Shown here: piece by piece, positions 42,069-50,119 of the stretch | Position numbering within the stretch: the stretch's first letter is position 1 | How the letters are laid out: every line of letters starts with the position of its first letter | NCBI GenBank assembly: GCA_002734065.2 | Contig: NVXU02000014.1 | Location: forward strand, 29,277-93,276 | Direction: 5' to 3' | From: Fluviicola sp. | GTDB lineage: Bacteria > Bacteroidota > Bacteroidia > Flavobacteriales_D > Crocinitomicaceae | DNA length: 64,000 nucleotides | Translations under genes and position numbers: made by a program | Notes under the pieces: model-generated | Database searches by the model: none | Seen by the model: only the letters and a program-made list of their open reading frames with translations | What the model was told of the DNA's origin: nothing

Positions 42069-43355
42069 AATAAACTTCAAAAATTCGTTAATAGGGAATT
42101 CTCCCTCTTTAAATTGAATTTCTCCTTCTATAAAGGCTTTTTCTCCTGAACTCTTCGCGACATTCAATGTTATGTTTTCAATGGAATGACTTAATTTTTC
42201 GCTCGCTTTAAACAAGGGTAGAATGTTCAATAACTTTCGTGCTAAACCTTCACCAGCTACATTTGTCAAGGCGCTTGCATCGCCAGAAATAGACAAAATG
42301 GCGTCTTGTGAAGTCACGAAATTTTTATTGAATTTATCCCTTCCTATATATAAGGAGCGATAGTCAACCTGCTTAAAGTAGAAGGTAGAATTTGCATACT
42401 CAAAAGACGAGTCATTGATTAGATTTAGTTTTTGCTCATTTCCGAAACCCAAAACAAATCTCGTAACATCAAGACTATCAGCAAATTGAATCAGCACGTC
42501 AGCATCCACTCCAAGTGCCATCCTCGGTTCAGTCACTAATTCCGATCCTTTAAAATTAATGGAGATAGAATGAATTTCTGGGAAGTTGCCTCCAAATAGA
42601 ACGCCTAAAGAATCACTGACAAGCGAGGGAATATTCTGCCAATCAACATGAAATCCTTGTGGTTTTAAAGATGGAAATGTTTTAAGTTTAAAATTTTCGT
42701 TCAAATTAAACTGCCCGCTAAATTTTATAAAGTTATCATTACTATTAACTTTGATAATCAAATCATTAACCTTACTAAATTCAATTGATTCTTTTAATCT
42801 AAATTCAATCAGTTCTTCGCTTTTTGAAGTCGAACTATTGTTCGTTTCAAGCATCTTTTTAGCTAAAGAAAGTAGTTTTTTATTCTCCGTTTCGTTCTGA
42901 GAAAAAAGAATTATTCCTACTTTATTTTTTCCGTAGCAAACAGTGTTATCTGGTATTTTTTTGGAGAAATTAGCATTGAATTTTCGTTCATTTGTAAGAT
43001 TAACAAGGGCACCAAGAAGTTGTTTCTCTTCAATACCGAAAAATATAACCGAAGAATTGAATTGAATACCATATTTCCCCAATTTCCATTCCTTCCTGTC
43101 CTCATCAGCAATGAATTCTTCCAAAAGGTCATTCAATTCTTGTTCTTCTTTATTGAAAATGGTTGTTGCAGAGCTTTGCTCCATTATCTTTCTAAAATCA
43201 ACCTGCAAAGACCAGTTGGCATCTTTTGGAAGGAAGTTTAAATTACTGTTCTCAGGTTCTTGCAGTAGTGCTTTACTGATAAAAAAGACTGCCCAAATCA
43301 ATCCTAGTAGGAGAATCACAGGAATTAGCTTGCCAAGAATAGTTCTTTTTTGCAT
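42051..43355 (-). CDS. Membrane-anchored hypothetical protein
   Basis: The protein has 434 residues from the ATG at 43355; nine earlier codons are dropped because a perfect promoter element sits exactly four bases before this ATG. Residues about 8-26 form one hydrophobic helix, so the large C-terminal part lies in the periplasm. That part is beta-rich with alternating hydrophobic residues (YSFEYANSTFYFKQVDY-type segments) and resembles DUF3352-like proteins in outline, but I cannot assign it. It ends in an 18-bp tail-to-tail overlap with the metal-receptor gene. Confidence 0.7.
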   Translation of the reverse strand: MQKRTILGKLIPVILLLGLIWAVFFISKALLQEPENSNLNFLPKDANWSLQVDFRKIMEQSSATTIFNKEEQELNDLLEEFIADEDRKEWKLGKYGIQFNSSVIFFGIEEKQLLGALVNLTNERKFNANFSKKIPDNTVCYGKNKVGIILFSQNETENKKLLSLAKKMLETNNSSTSKSEELIEFRLKESIEFSKVNDLIIKVNSNDNFIKFSGQFNLNENFKLKTFPSLKPQGFHVDWQNIPSLVSDSLGVLFGGNFPEIHSISINFKGSELVTEPRMALGVDADVLIQFADSLDVTRFVLGFGNEQKLNLINDSSFEYANSTFYFKQVDYRSLYIGRDKFNKNFVTSQDAILSISGDASALTNVAGEGLARKLLNILPLFKASEKLSHSIENITLNVAKSSGEKAFIEGEIQFKEGEFPINEFLKFILIVGQ

Positions 43356-43359
43356 CACC

Positions 43360-43367
43360 CAAAAATA
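43360..43367 (-). promoter_or_regulatory. Promoter element TATTTTTG, leaderless spacing
   Basis: Exact TAnnTTTG on the minus strand with four bases (GGTG) before the ATG at 43355. It is arranged back to back with the plus-strand element at 43391. Confidence 0.6.
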
Positions 43368-43390
43368 AGGTAAAATTTCCAAGGATTGAC

Positions 43391-43398
43391 TAACTTTG
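43391..43398 (+). promoter_or_regulatory. Promoter element TAACTTTG, leaderless spacing
   Basis: Exact TAnnTTTG with four bases (TTGC) before the ATG at 43403. No clear -33 TTG is present at 19 nt. Confidence 0.55.
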
Positions 43399-43402
43399 TT
43401 GC

Positions 43403-43951
43403 ATGAGAAAAATTGCCCGACTGATTCTGCGTTTATTTGGATGGAAAATTGATGACCAAAAACCTGCTGATGTTAAGAAAGCAGTGGTTGTGATGGGACC
43501 TCACACGTCTAATTGGGATTTTATCATTGGACGACTTTCTTTCACAGCGATGGGGATTAAGGGGAAGTACTTGATTAAAAAAGAGTTGTTTTTCTTTCCA
43601 ATGGGCTTTTTTTTAAGAGGAATTGGAGGAATTGCTGTCGATAGGTCAGGAAAAAATAACGTTACAAGCACTGCGGTAAAGCATTTTGAGGAGAATGAAG
43701 AAATTTTCATGGTTTTTACTCCAGAAGGCACCCGAAGTTATAGTCCCAGATGGAAAAAAGGTTTTTATTACATCGCCAAGAAAGCAAATGTTCCGATTGC
43801 GATTGGTTTTATGGATTATCAGAAAAAAATCGGTGGTTTTCACAGTATTTACTATCCAACAGATGATGTAAACGCTGACATTGCAGCAATTAAGAACGTT
43901 CTCAAAGATTATAAAGGTCGTTTCCCAGAAAAGGGGATTGATGGGAAGTGA
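43403..43951 (+). CDS. Lysophospholipid acyltransferase family protein (PlsC-like)
   Basis: The protein has 182 residues. Motif I of acyltransferases is VVMGPHTSNWDFIIG, where HTSNWD takes the place of HxxxxD (residues about 34-39). Motif III is FTPEGTRSYSPRWKKGFYYIA near residue 110. The enzyme probably transfers an acyl chain to a lysophospholipid or glycerol phosphate at the membrane. The form with GPHTSNWD is a distinct short clade common in Bacteroidota. Whether it is the main PlsC is unknown. Confidence 0.85.
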   Translation: MRKIARLILRLFGWKIDDQKPADVKKAVVVMGPHTSNWDFIIGRLSFTAMGIKGKYLIKKELFFFPMGFFLRGIGGIAVDRSGKNNVTSTAVKHFEENEEIFMVFTPEGTRSYSPRWKKGFYYIAKKANVPIAIGFMDYQKKIGGFHSIYYPTDDVNADIAAIKNVLKDYKGRFPEKGIDGK

Positions 43952-43964
43952 GAATACCGAAAAA

Positions 43965-44576
43965 CTATGCGTTTTGGGTAGTTGTAACCGTCTGACCTAA
44001 ATACTCCTCCAATTGCTTCGCAAGTTCCGAGTTATTTGAAGTTGATTTTATTCTGAAGTTATACTTGTCAATTTCAGTTCCTTTTGGCTCTGAAATTTTG
44101 TTGATGCAGCACAAACCAAACAAAGGTATTCCATTTTCGTTACTTGACAGTATAGCAATTGATCGTTCGACAGTCATGTCACCTCTCGTTTTCGTATTTA
44201 TGATATTTTTAAAACTAACAATTAAGTCCAATGGCTTTACTTTCTGATGAACGTTAAATTCAACGAATTTTCGGTCATTAATAGCATCCACTTTAATTCT
44301 CTCTGGGTCCACTAGCTCGAGTATTTCTGAAATAGATGGTTTCATTCCGTCAACTTCAAGATTGTTGTTCTTTTGGAATACAATCTCACCATTATTTTGA
44401 AAATTCAAGATAAGGTATAAGTCAGGATTGTTGAAAATATTGAATGTAGAATTTTTACTGTTAAGGTAGTTAATATTCATCAATACATCTGTGAAACTAG
44501 AGTTCTCATTTTCTCCTAAAGCTTCTTCTATACTTGAAAAAATCGAAGAATTATCATAGTGTTTATTTAGTTTCAT
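43965..44576 (-). CDS. Hypothetical protein
   Basis: The protein has 203 residues. I recognise no family. There is no signal peptide or membrane helix. It is acidic to neutral and rich in Asn and Ser in the first half (NNNLEVDG, NINYLNSKNSTFNIFNN). The second half reads VKPLDLIVSFKNIINTKTRG, then ERSIAILSSNENGIPLF and LAKQLEEYLGQTV. The codon choice looks like that of its neighbours. TAGATTTG 19 bases upstream supports its being a real gene. Confidence 0.6.
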   Translation of the reverse strand: MKLNKHYDNSSIFSSIEEALGENENSSFTDVLMNINYLNSKNSTFNIFNNPDLYLILNFQNNGEIVFQKNNNLEVDGMKPSISEILELVDPERIKVDAINDRKFVEFNVHQKVKPLDLIVSFKNIINTKTRGDMTVERSIAILSSNENGIPLFGLCCINKISEPKGTEIDKYNFRIKSTSNNSELAKQLEEYLGQTVTTTQNA

Positions 44577-44595
44577 AGAGTTTAGCGTCTTTACT

Positions 44596-44603
44596 CAAAT
44601 CTA
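44596..44603 (-). promoter_or_regulatory. Promoter element TAGATTTG
   Basis: Exact TAnnTTTG on the minus strand, 19 bases before the ATG at 44576. Confidence 0.45.
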
Positions 44604-44715
44604 CTTCTTTTTGATGTTATTCTATCTGAAGTCACTAATAATTAGACAAAAGCTCTTGTTTCATAGATAGACCAATTCAAATTGGCTACATAGAACTATG
44701 AAATTGCAATGGAAT

Positions 44716-44892
44716 TTAACTTTTTCTTTCTTTTTTGAAGTCATATGGGCAATGTTTACAGTTGTTTTTGCAACAATAACCACGCTTTAAATGATACTTC
44801 TCTGTAAAAATAATGTATCCCTCAGGACTGTTGTAAAAATCTTCGGGATCTAATTTGCTTTTAGCAGAAAAACCGGACATATCATCACTCAT
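44716..44892 (-). CDS. DUF5522 small cysteine-rich protein
   Basis: The protein has 58 residues, translated by hand from the minus strand. It begins MSDDMSGFSAKSKLDPEDFY, continues NSPEGYIIFTEKYHLKRGYC and ends CKNNCKHCPYDFKKERKS. The C-x(3-4)-C-x2-C cluster with HCPY and the preceding FTEKYHLKRGYCC are the mark of DUF5522, probably a metal-binding knuckle. The function is unknown. TATTTTTG lies four bases before the ATG. It is divergent from the D-cysteine desulfhydrase-like gene, and DUF5522 genes are often near such enzymes. Confidence 0.88.
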   Translation of the reverse strand: MSDDMSGFSAKSKLDPEDFYNSPEGYIIFTEKYHLKRGYCCKNNCKHCPYDFKKERKS

Positions 44893-44896
44893 ACTG

Positions 44897-44904
44897 CAAA
44901 AATA
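44897..44904 (-). promoter_or_regulatory. Promoter element TATTTTTG, leaderless spacing
   Basis: Exact TAnnTTTG on the minus strand with four bases (CAGT) before the ATG at 44892. Confidence 0.6.
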
Positions 44905-44932
44905 AGCATATTTGTATTAAAATGAATAGCTA

Positions 44933-45868
44933 ATGTTTGATGTTTCAAAATCCGTAGTTCAAGAAATAGAAATGGATTCTCTTAAAAGAAGAGGAATCAG
45001 GCTTTTAGTCAAGCGTGACGACTTAATTCATCCAATTGTCTCAGGAAATAAATGGAGAAAGTTGAAGTATAACGTTGAACTGTGTCAAGCAAGAAAAAAA
45101 GAAGGAATTTTAACCTTTGGAGGAGCATTTTCTAACCATTTGGTAGCAACTGCAGCAGCGTGTCAATCACTCGGTGTAAAAGCCATCGGAATTGTTCGAG
45201 GAGATGAATTAAACAAGGATAGCAACGAGACAATGAAACAGTGTTCATCACTCGGAATGCAACTTGTTTTCGTGTCCCGCTCAGAATATAAGTTGCGCTA
45301 TGAAAAAGCGTATATTGAGGCAACGTCTATTAAATATCCCAATCATTTAATTGTTCCTGAAGGCGGTGCGAATTACCACGGAATAATTGGATGCCAAGAA
45401 ATTTTGCAAGAAGTAGAGCAAGAAGTTGACCATATATTTGTAGCGCAAGGAACTTCAACAACGAGTTGTGGAATTGCGATGTCATTGAAAGAAAACCAAC
45501 AATTGCATGTTGTACCCGTTCTTAAAGGATACCACTCACTTTCTGAAATGAGCAAACTTTTTTTTCAAGCCGCAATGGACGAGCAAATGATAAAAGAATT
45601 GCTTAAAAAAGTGAAAGTCCATGGTAAATATCATTTTGGAGGTTATGGAAAATACACTGATGGTCTTCTTTTATTTATCCAAGACTTTTATCAGAATCAT
45701 CGCCTAAAACTAGACCAAGTTTACACGGGGAAAGTGATGTTTGCCTTGCTCGATGTTATTCAAAATAATTCTTTTGATAATAGCACAGTTTTATTCATTC
45801 ATACAGGGGGATTGCAAGGCGTTAGTGGTGTTGAGAAAAGAAGTGGTTTTAAACTCTACGCTAAATAA
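44933..45868 (+). CDS. 1-aminocyclopropane-1-carboxylate deaminase/D-cysteine desulfhydrase family
   Basis: The protein has 311 residues. It is a fold-type II PLP enzyme: the lysine lies in VSGNKWRKLKYNVEL near residue 40, and GGAFSNHLVATAAA near 63 is the next motif. VPEGGANYHGIIGCQEI near 142 and FVAQGTSTTSCGIA near 168 bind the cofactor. D-cysteine desulfhydrase yields pyruvate, H2S and ammonia. Substrate cannot be told from the sequence. CATATTTG 19 bases upstream is a near-consensus promoter. Confidence 0.88.
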   Translation: MFDVSKSVVQEIEMDSLKRRGIRLLVKRDDLIHPIVSGNKWRKLKYNVELCQARKKEGILTFGGAFSNHLVATAAACQSLGVKAIGIVRGDELNKDSNETMKQCSSLGMQLVFVSRSEYKLRYEKAYIEATSIKYPNHLIVPEGGANYHGIIGCQEILQEVEQEVDHIFVAQGTSTTSCGIAMSLKENQQLHVVPVLKGYHSLSEMSKLFFQAAMDEQMIKELLKKVKVHGKYHFGGYGKYTDGLLLFIQDFYQNHRLKLDQVYTGKVMFALLDVIQNNSFDNSTVLFIHTGGLQGVSGVEKRSGFKLYAK

Positions 45869-45990
45869 TTTCATTCCAAATTAACTTTCGATTCCTTTTT
45901 TTCATTAACCTAAATGGGAGAACTCCTTATTTGTGAAGTGAATAATTTTAATTAACCACTAAAAGTTGCTAAATATAGAAACTTATTTAG

Positions 45991-45998
45991 TAGCTTTG
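45991..45998 (+). promoter_or_regulatory. Promoter element TAGCTTTG before ATG-TAA, toxin-antitoxin locus
   Basis: Exact TAnnTTTG with four bases (TAAT) before an ATG at 46003 that is immediately followed by TAA. A TTG at 45966-45968 is 22 nt upstream. Confidence 0.6.
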
Positions 45999-46014
45999 TA
46001 ATATGTAAAACATT

Positions 46015-46341
46015 TTGAAATATTTTGAGACTGTATTTTTGGAAAGTGCTTTGGCATTCTTTGAAGACTTAGATCCGAAAACGAGAAAAAAACTATTGTA
46101 TAATATAAGATTATCAGAGCAATGTAATGACCCTAAGCTATTCAAAAAACTGGGAGGTGATATCTGGGAATTTAGAGCAAGGTATAACAACCAGCAAATT
46201 AGATTATTAGCATTTTGGGATAAAAGAAGTTCAGATAAGACTTTAGTTGTTGTAAGTAATGGTTTGTATAAGAAATTTAGAAAAACACCAAAATCGGAAA
46301 TTAAACAGGCTGAAAATTACAGATTCGAGTATTTCAATTAA
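46015..46341 (+). CDS. RelE/HigB2-type (Gp49-like) toxin with a stop at codon 2 of the likely original frame
   Basis: The protein has 108 residues if started at the TTG at 46015. It reads KYFETVFLESALAFFEDLD, then KTRKKLLYNIRLSEQCND, FKKLGGDIWEFRARYNNQQI and RLLAFWDKRSSDKTLVVVS, typical of Gp49-like HigB toxins that cut mRNA at the ribosome. In frame upstream, ATG (46003) is followed by TAA, then AAC ATT TTG. Relatives begin with a few residues before KYFE, so AAA or CAA to TAA at codon 2 is plausible. Translation from TTG is possible but weak; the toxin may be silenced. The antitoxin starts 10 bp after the stop. Confidence 0.82.
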   Translation: MKYFETVFLESALAFFEDLDPKTRKKLLYNIRLSEQCNDPKLFKKLGGDIWEFRARYNNQQIRLLAFWDKRSSDKTLVVVSNGLYKKFRKTPKSEIKQAENYRFEYFN

Positions 46342-46351
46342 ATAATTAGTC

Positions 46352-46672
46352 ATGAGTAAGAAAAAAATAACAACGCTTTCAGAATTAGAAGATAAATACA
46401 TCGGGAAAGAAGGAAGTAATGAGAGAAACGCCTATGAATATGAGTTAAGAATGGATATTCTTGGTCGTATGATAAAGTCAACACGTAAAAAGAGAAATTT
46501 AACGCAAGAAAAATTGGGTGAGATGATAGGCGTGAATAAATCTCAAATTTCTAAATTAGAAAACAATGCAAATAGTGCTACTATTGAGACCATATTACGT
46601 GTATTTAAAGCGCTAAAAGCAGAAATTAGTTTCAATGTTGTTATCGATGACCAAAAAGTTGAAATTCAGTAA
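46352..46672 (+). CDS. XRE-family antitoxin of the second toxin-antitoxin pair
   Basis: The protein has 106 residues. Residues 1-45 are a charged dimerisation region (KKKITTLSELEDKYIGKEG). The helix-turn-helix at about 50-100 reads RKKRNLTQEKLGEMIGVNKS and QISKLENNANSATIETILRV. It is the HigA2-type partner of a toxin-first locus and should both neutralise the toxin and repress the promoter at 45991. The reading frame is intact. Confidence 0.9.
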   Translation: MSKKKITTLSELEDKYIGKEGSNERNAYEYELRMDILGRMIKSTRKKRNLTQEKLGEMIGVNKSQISKLENNANSATIETILRVFKALKAEISFNVVIDDQKVEIQ

Positions 46673-46724
46673 ATTTTGAGTTCTCAATCTCTGAGTCTAA
46701 ATAAGTGTCAACTTCCGCTACCCG

Positions 46725-47555
46725 CTAGTACGCTAAAACATCATGCACTCTCAATATATTCGCTCCTTTTTCAATTGCAATTTTATTCAATCGTATTGTT
46801 TCTGGCAAAGATTCTTCAGGAGTGATTCCTAATTTCTTATAAATCATAGACTTCCTCGAAATACCTATTAATATTGGTGCTTCCAGCAGTTGCAAAGATT
46901 CTAAATGCTCAAGAATGTAATAATTCTGCTCCAAAGTTTTACTAAACCCAAAGCCTGGATCGATGATGATGTCGTAAATTCCCTTTGTATGAAGGAATGC
47001 TATTTTTTCAGAAAAGTAGCGAATCATTTCTCCGAAAATAGAATCATAATTCGTGTTGTTTTGCATCGTTTGAGGAGTTCCCCGCATATGCATCAAAATA
47101 TACGGCGCTTTGTATTTTGCAACGATATTTATGATTTTTGGATCAATTTCAAAGCCGCTGATGTCATTAATAATGTCGGCGCCATTCTGCAAACCAACTT
47201 CTGCAACTTCAGAACGAAAGGTGTCCAAGGAAATAATTAAATCAGGAAATTGCTTTCGAATAGCAATAATTACAGGCAGAATCCGTGAAATTTCTTCTTC
47301 AATACTGATGTTTTTAGCACCAGGTCTTGAGGAGTAACCACCGATATCAACAATTGTTGCACCATCATTCTGCATTTTCTCAACAGTCAAAAGAACATCT
47401 TCTATCGACTCCTTGCGACTTCCAGCGAAAAAGGAGTCGGGAGTAACGTTGACAATGCCCATCACTATCGGTGTGGATAAATCAATCAATTTATCTCGAA
47501 CAAGAATACTGTAATTAGTGACTTTTTTTGTATTTTCAACGTTTGAAATCTGCAT
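46725..47555 (-). CDS. folP: Dihydropteroate synthase
   Basis: The protein has 276 residues from the ATG at 47555; an upstream start at 47600 lies inside the divergent gene. FolP joins p-aminobenzoate to dihydropterin diphosphate in folate synthesis. The motifs are VMGIVNVTPDSFFAGSR near residue 32, DGATIVDIGGYSSRPGA near 62, ISLDTFRSEVAEVGLQNGAD near 108 and PILIGISRKSMIYKK near 225 (SRK loop). The length and motifs are normal. Confidence 0.95.
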   Translation of the reverse strand: MQISNVENTKKVTNYSILVRDKLIDLSTPIVMGIVNVTPDSFFAGSRKESIEDVLLTVEKMQNDGATIVDIGGYSSRPGAKNISIEEEISRILPVIIAIRKQFPDLIISLDTFRSEVAEVGLQNGADIINDISGFEIDPKIINIVAKYKAPYILMHMRGTPQTMQNNTNYDSIFGEMIRYFSEKIAFLHTKGIYDIIIDPGFGFSKTLEQNYYILEHLESLQLLEAPILIGISRKSMIYKKLGITPEESLPETIRLNKIAIEKGANILRVHDVLAY

Positions 47556-47562
47556 AGAATAA

Positions 47563-48102
47563 ATGAGTAATACGAATACCGAATATACAAATGTAATCAA
47601 TGTTTGTCGAGATATATTCTCGAAGAAAACAAAAGATTATGGAACGGCTTGGAGAATTTTGCGTCCGAGCTCTTTAACAGATCAACTTTTTATCAAAGCC
47701 AATCGTATTAGAACGATTCAAGAAACGGGTGAGAATAAAGTAGGTGAAAACATTGAAGATGAATTTATTGCTATTGTTAACTATTGTATCATGGCAATTA
47801 TTCAATTGAGAGAAGAGGGTTTGGAAGATTTAGAATTACCGAAAGAACAAGCGCAAGAATTGTACAATAAATATGCAACAGAAGCATTCGAATTAATGCA
47901 ACGAAAAAACCATGATTACGGTGAAGCGTGGAGAGATATGCGCGTCGGTTCTTTAACGGATTTAATTCTCCAAAAAATCTTTAGAGTCAAGCAAATAGAA
48001 GACAATAAAGGCAAAACCATTATGAGCGAAGGAATAGATGCAAATTATTTTGACATGCTCAATTATGCGGTTTTTGCGCTGATATTAATGGAGTCAGAGT
48101 AA
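47563..48102 (+). CDS. DUF1599 protein with duplicated halves
   Basis: The protein has 179 residues. Two copies of one motif are visible: KKTKDYGTAWRILRPSSLTD near residue 20 and RKNHDYGEAWRDMRVGSLTD near residue 112, each followed by K..R...I. The family (PF07659) is linked by comparative genomics to nucleotide modification, but its role in Bacteroidota is unproven. The gene diverges from folP, with only seven bases between the two start codons, and is co-oriented with the DoxX-like gene. Confidence 0.88.
   Translation: MSNTNTEYTNVINVCRDIFSKKTKDYGTAWRILRPSSLTDQLFIKANRIRTIQETGENKVGENIEDEFIAIVNYCIMAIIQLREEGLEDLELPKEQAQELYNKYATEAFELMQRKNHDYGEAWRDMRVGSLTDLILQKIFRVKQIEDNKGKTIMSEGIDANYFDMLNYAVFALILMESE
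47588..47595 (-). promoter_or_regulatory. Promoter element TACATTTG for folP, inside the divergent gene
   Basis: Exact TAnnTTTG on the minus strand, 32 bases before the folP ATG. It lies within codons 9-11 of the DUF1599 gene. Confidence 0.4.
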
Positions 48103-48149
48103 GGAGCAAGAGTATCGAGTAAGAGTTTAGAACATTAAAACATTGAATA

Positions 48150-50045
48150 ATGAAAGAAGCAATAACAATACAAGGAAGGTCATTGATTTTTAACACCGTA
48201 TTTGTCGTTTTAAACCTCGCAGGTTTAGCATTATTGACCATAGGTTATCACGAAAATTTTGTAGAGCATGCTGCGTTGTGCAAAATGTTAGCTGTAATCC
48301 TAATGATGGGCTCTATCGGGGGGTTAATCATCTTCAAAGGAAAAAAACTGATGGCATCCGTTGCTCGTGTTCTCGTTGGTGGCTTGTTCATCGTTTCAGG
48401 ACTCGTAAAAGCCAATGATCCTATTGGTTTTGCTTACAAATTGGAAGAATATTTTGAAGACGGCGCATTGGCGTTCAGAATTAAAGAATGGTTCGGTACT
48501 CCAGAATTCTCTTTGGAGTTCTTCATTGATTATGCACTCCCGTTAAGCGTTATTATTTGCATCGTCGAGATAATTTTAGGCGTCCTTGTAATCATCGGTG
48601 GTAAAGTCAAATTAGTCTCATATTCTATGATGGCAATGATGGTCTTCTTCACGTTTTTAACGTGGCACACATCGAATTGCGATGCTTCTATCAAATTCTT
48701 AGACAGAGATACCTACGAAATGTCTAACCCAGTGGCGCAAATGAGAATTGATGAGGCGAATGAACACAAAGACGACCCTGATTATGGACTAAAAATCGTT
48801 TCGCAGAATGAAACAACCTTGGTCGTTGATGAAATGAAGCAACCTCAGTGTGTAACGGATTGCGGATGCTTTGGCGATGCAATGAAGGGCTCTGTGGGGC
48901 GTTCCTTATCGCCAGAAGAGTCATTTTGGAAAGACATCATCCTCGTTTATCTCATTCTCTGGATTTTTGTCTCGCAAAGAATTATTCAGCCGAATAATCG
49001 CAAAGAAAATATGGTATTCGTTTCAACCTCCATGGTTGTCATCCTCTTTTTCTCGTGGATTTTTGGATGGTACTTCCCGTTATTCTTCGGGATTTTTGCA
49101 CTGCTCGGATCGTTGTGGTTATTGAGAGCTGGAGGCAAGATTTTTGGCAATCACTACGGTGTGGCTTTATTTGTCACAATCATTTGTAGCATTATGGTGG
49201 CTTATGTGCTCATGTATCTCCCCCTGAAAGACTACCGCGCTTATGCTGTTGGTTCTAATTTGGAGGAGAAGATGAATGATGGAGTTGAAGGAGAGTATGA
49301 AAGCATGCTTGTTTATAAAAACAAAGAGACTGGAGAAACAAAAGAGTATTCTTCAACTTCTCCTGAGTATACGAAATCAAAAATTTGGGAAGACAAAGAT
49401 TGGGTTTATGAGAGTATGATTCAGAAAGTAATAATCCCGACTAAATTGAACTCAATTACTGAACAATTCAATCCATTCATCGATGTTGCAGACCTTTCAG
49501 AATACGAATTATCACTGCCATCGGTTGCTGATTCTGTTGCGAATGCAAAAATGCAAGGATTGAAAATTTTGGCGATAGAATACAATTCTCACATGGAAGT
49601 TCCGATGGAAGAATACAACGAAACGGATTATCCAGCCGAAAGTTATACGATTGTTGATACCATCGAAATCGTGAACCCTTCATTTACGGAAATTAGCATC
49701 CGTGATTTGATTGTGAAAGCAGAAAAAATTGTTCTGGTGTCCTCAAAAAGTTTGGAAAAAGGAGACTGGAGAAATATCGACAAACTGAAAGCGATTTTTG
49801 AAGAATGCCAAAAAAACAACATTCCTTTTGCTGTAATGTGCAACGCGAATCGTAATCAAATAAACGAATTCAGGACAGAGCATCAGTTTTTTGCACCATT
49901 CTTTGTGAATGACGAAACAGAATTAAAAGCAATTTCTCGTTCGAATCCTTCGTTGATTGTGGTCGAAAAAGGAATTATTAAAGCAAAATATCCTTTCCGA
50001 TCAACACCATCGAAAGAACAATTTGTAAAAGAATTTTTAAAATAA
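48150..50045 (+). CDS. BT_3928-like DoxX/MauE membrane protein with C-terminal extension
   Basis: The protein has 631 residues. Residues about 15-370 hold about eight membrane helices. ARVLVGGLFIVSGLVKANDP near residue 72 is the DoxX/MauE motif. Cysteines stand in WHTSNCDASIKF and VTDCGCFGDAMKGS, a loop typical of the group. From about residue 400 a soluble domain reads KIVLVSSKSLEKGDWRN and FAVMCNANRNQINEFRTEHQ with SNPSLIVVEKGIIKAKYP, similar to thioredoxin-like folds but without a CxxC. The protein may handle redox or quinone-linked chemistry. Members of about 360 residues are usual, so the extension makes it long. Confidence 0.8.
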   Translation: MKEAITIQGRSLIFNTVFVVLNLAGLALLTIGYHENFVEHAALCKMLAVILMMGSIGGLIIFKGKKLMASVARVLVGGLFIVSGLVKANDPIGFAYKLEEYFEDGALAFRIKEWFGTPEFSLEFFIDYALPLSVIICIVEIILGVLVIIGGKVKLVSYSMMAMMVFFTFLTWHTSNCDASIKFLDRDTYEMSNPVAQMRIDEANEHKDDPDYGLKIVSQNETTLVVDEMKQPQCVTDCGCFGDAMKGSVGRSLSPEESFWKDIILVYLILWIFVSQRIIQPNNRKENMVFVSTSMVVILFFSWIFGWYFPLFFGIFALLGSLWLLRAGGKIFGNHYGVALFVTIICSIMVAYVLMYLPLKDYRAYAVGSNLEEKMNDGVEGEYESMLVYKNKETGETKEYSSTSPEYTKSKIWEDKDWVYESMIQKVIIPTKLNSITEQFNPFIDVADLSEYELSLPSVADSVANAKMQGLKILAIEYNSHMEVPMEEYNETDYPAESYTIVDTIEIVNPSFTEISIRDLIVKAEKIVLVSSKSLEKGDWRNIDKLKAIFEECQKNNIPFAVMCNANRNQINEFRTEHQFFAPFFVNDETELKAISRSNPSLIVVEKGIIKAKYPFRSTPSKEQFVKEFLK

Positions 50046-50087
50046 ATAGAGCAAAATTAATAACTAGTAAAGGTTTCGATTTTGGTT

Positions 50088-50105
50088 ATTGAGCTTATCG
50101 AAATA
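50088..50105. repeat. ATTGAGCTTATCGAAATA interspersed repeat
   Basis: One base differs from the GAGCTTGTCGA core. It sits 14 bases before the tpiA start. Confidence 0.6.
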
Positions 50106-50119
50106 AACTTCTTAAATAA

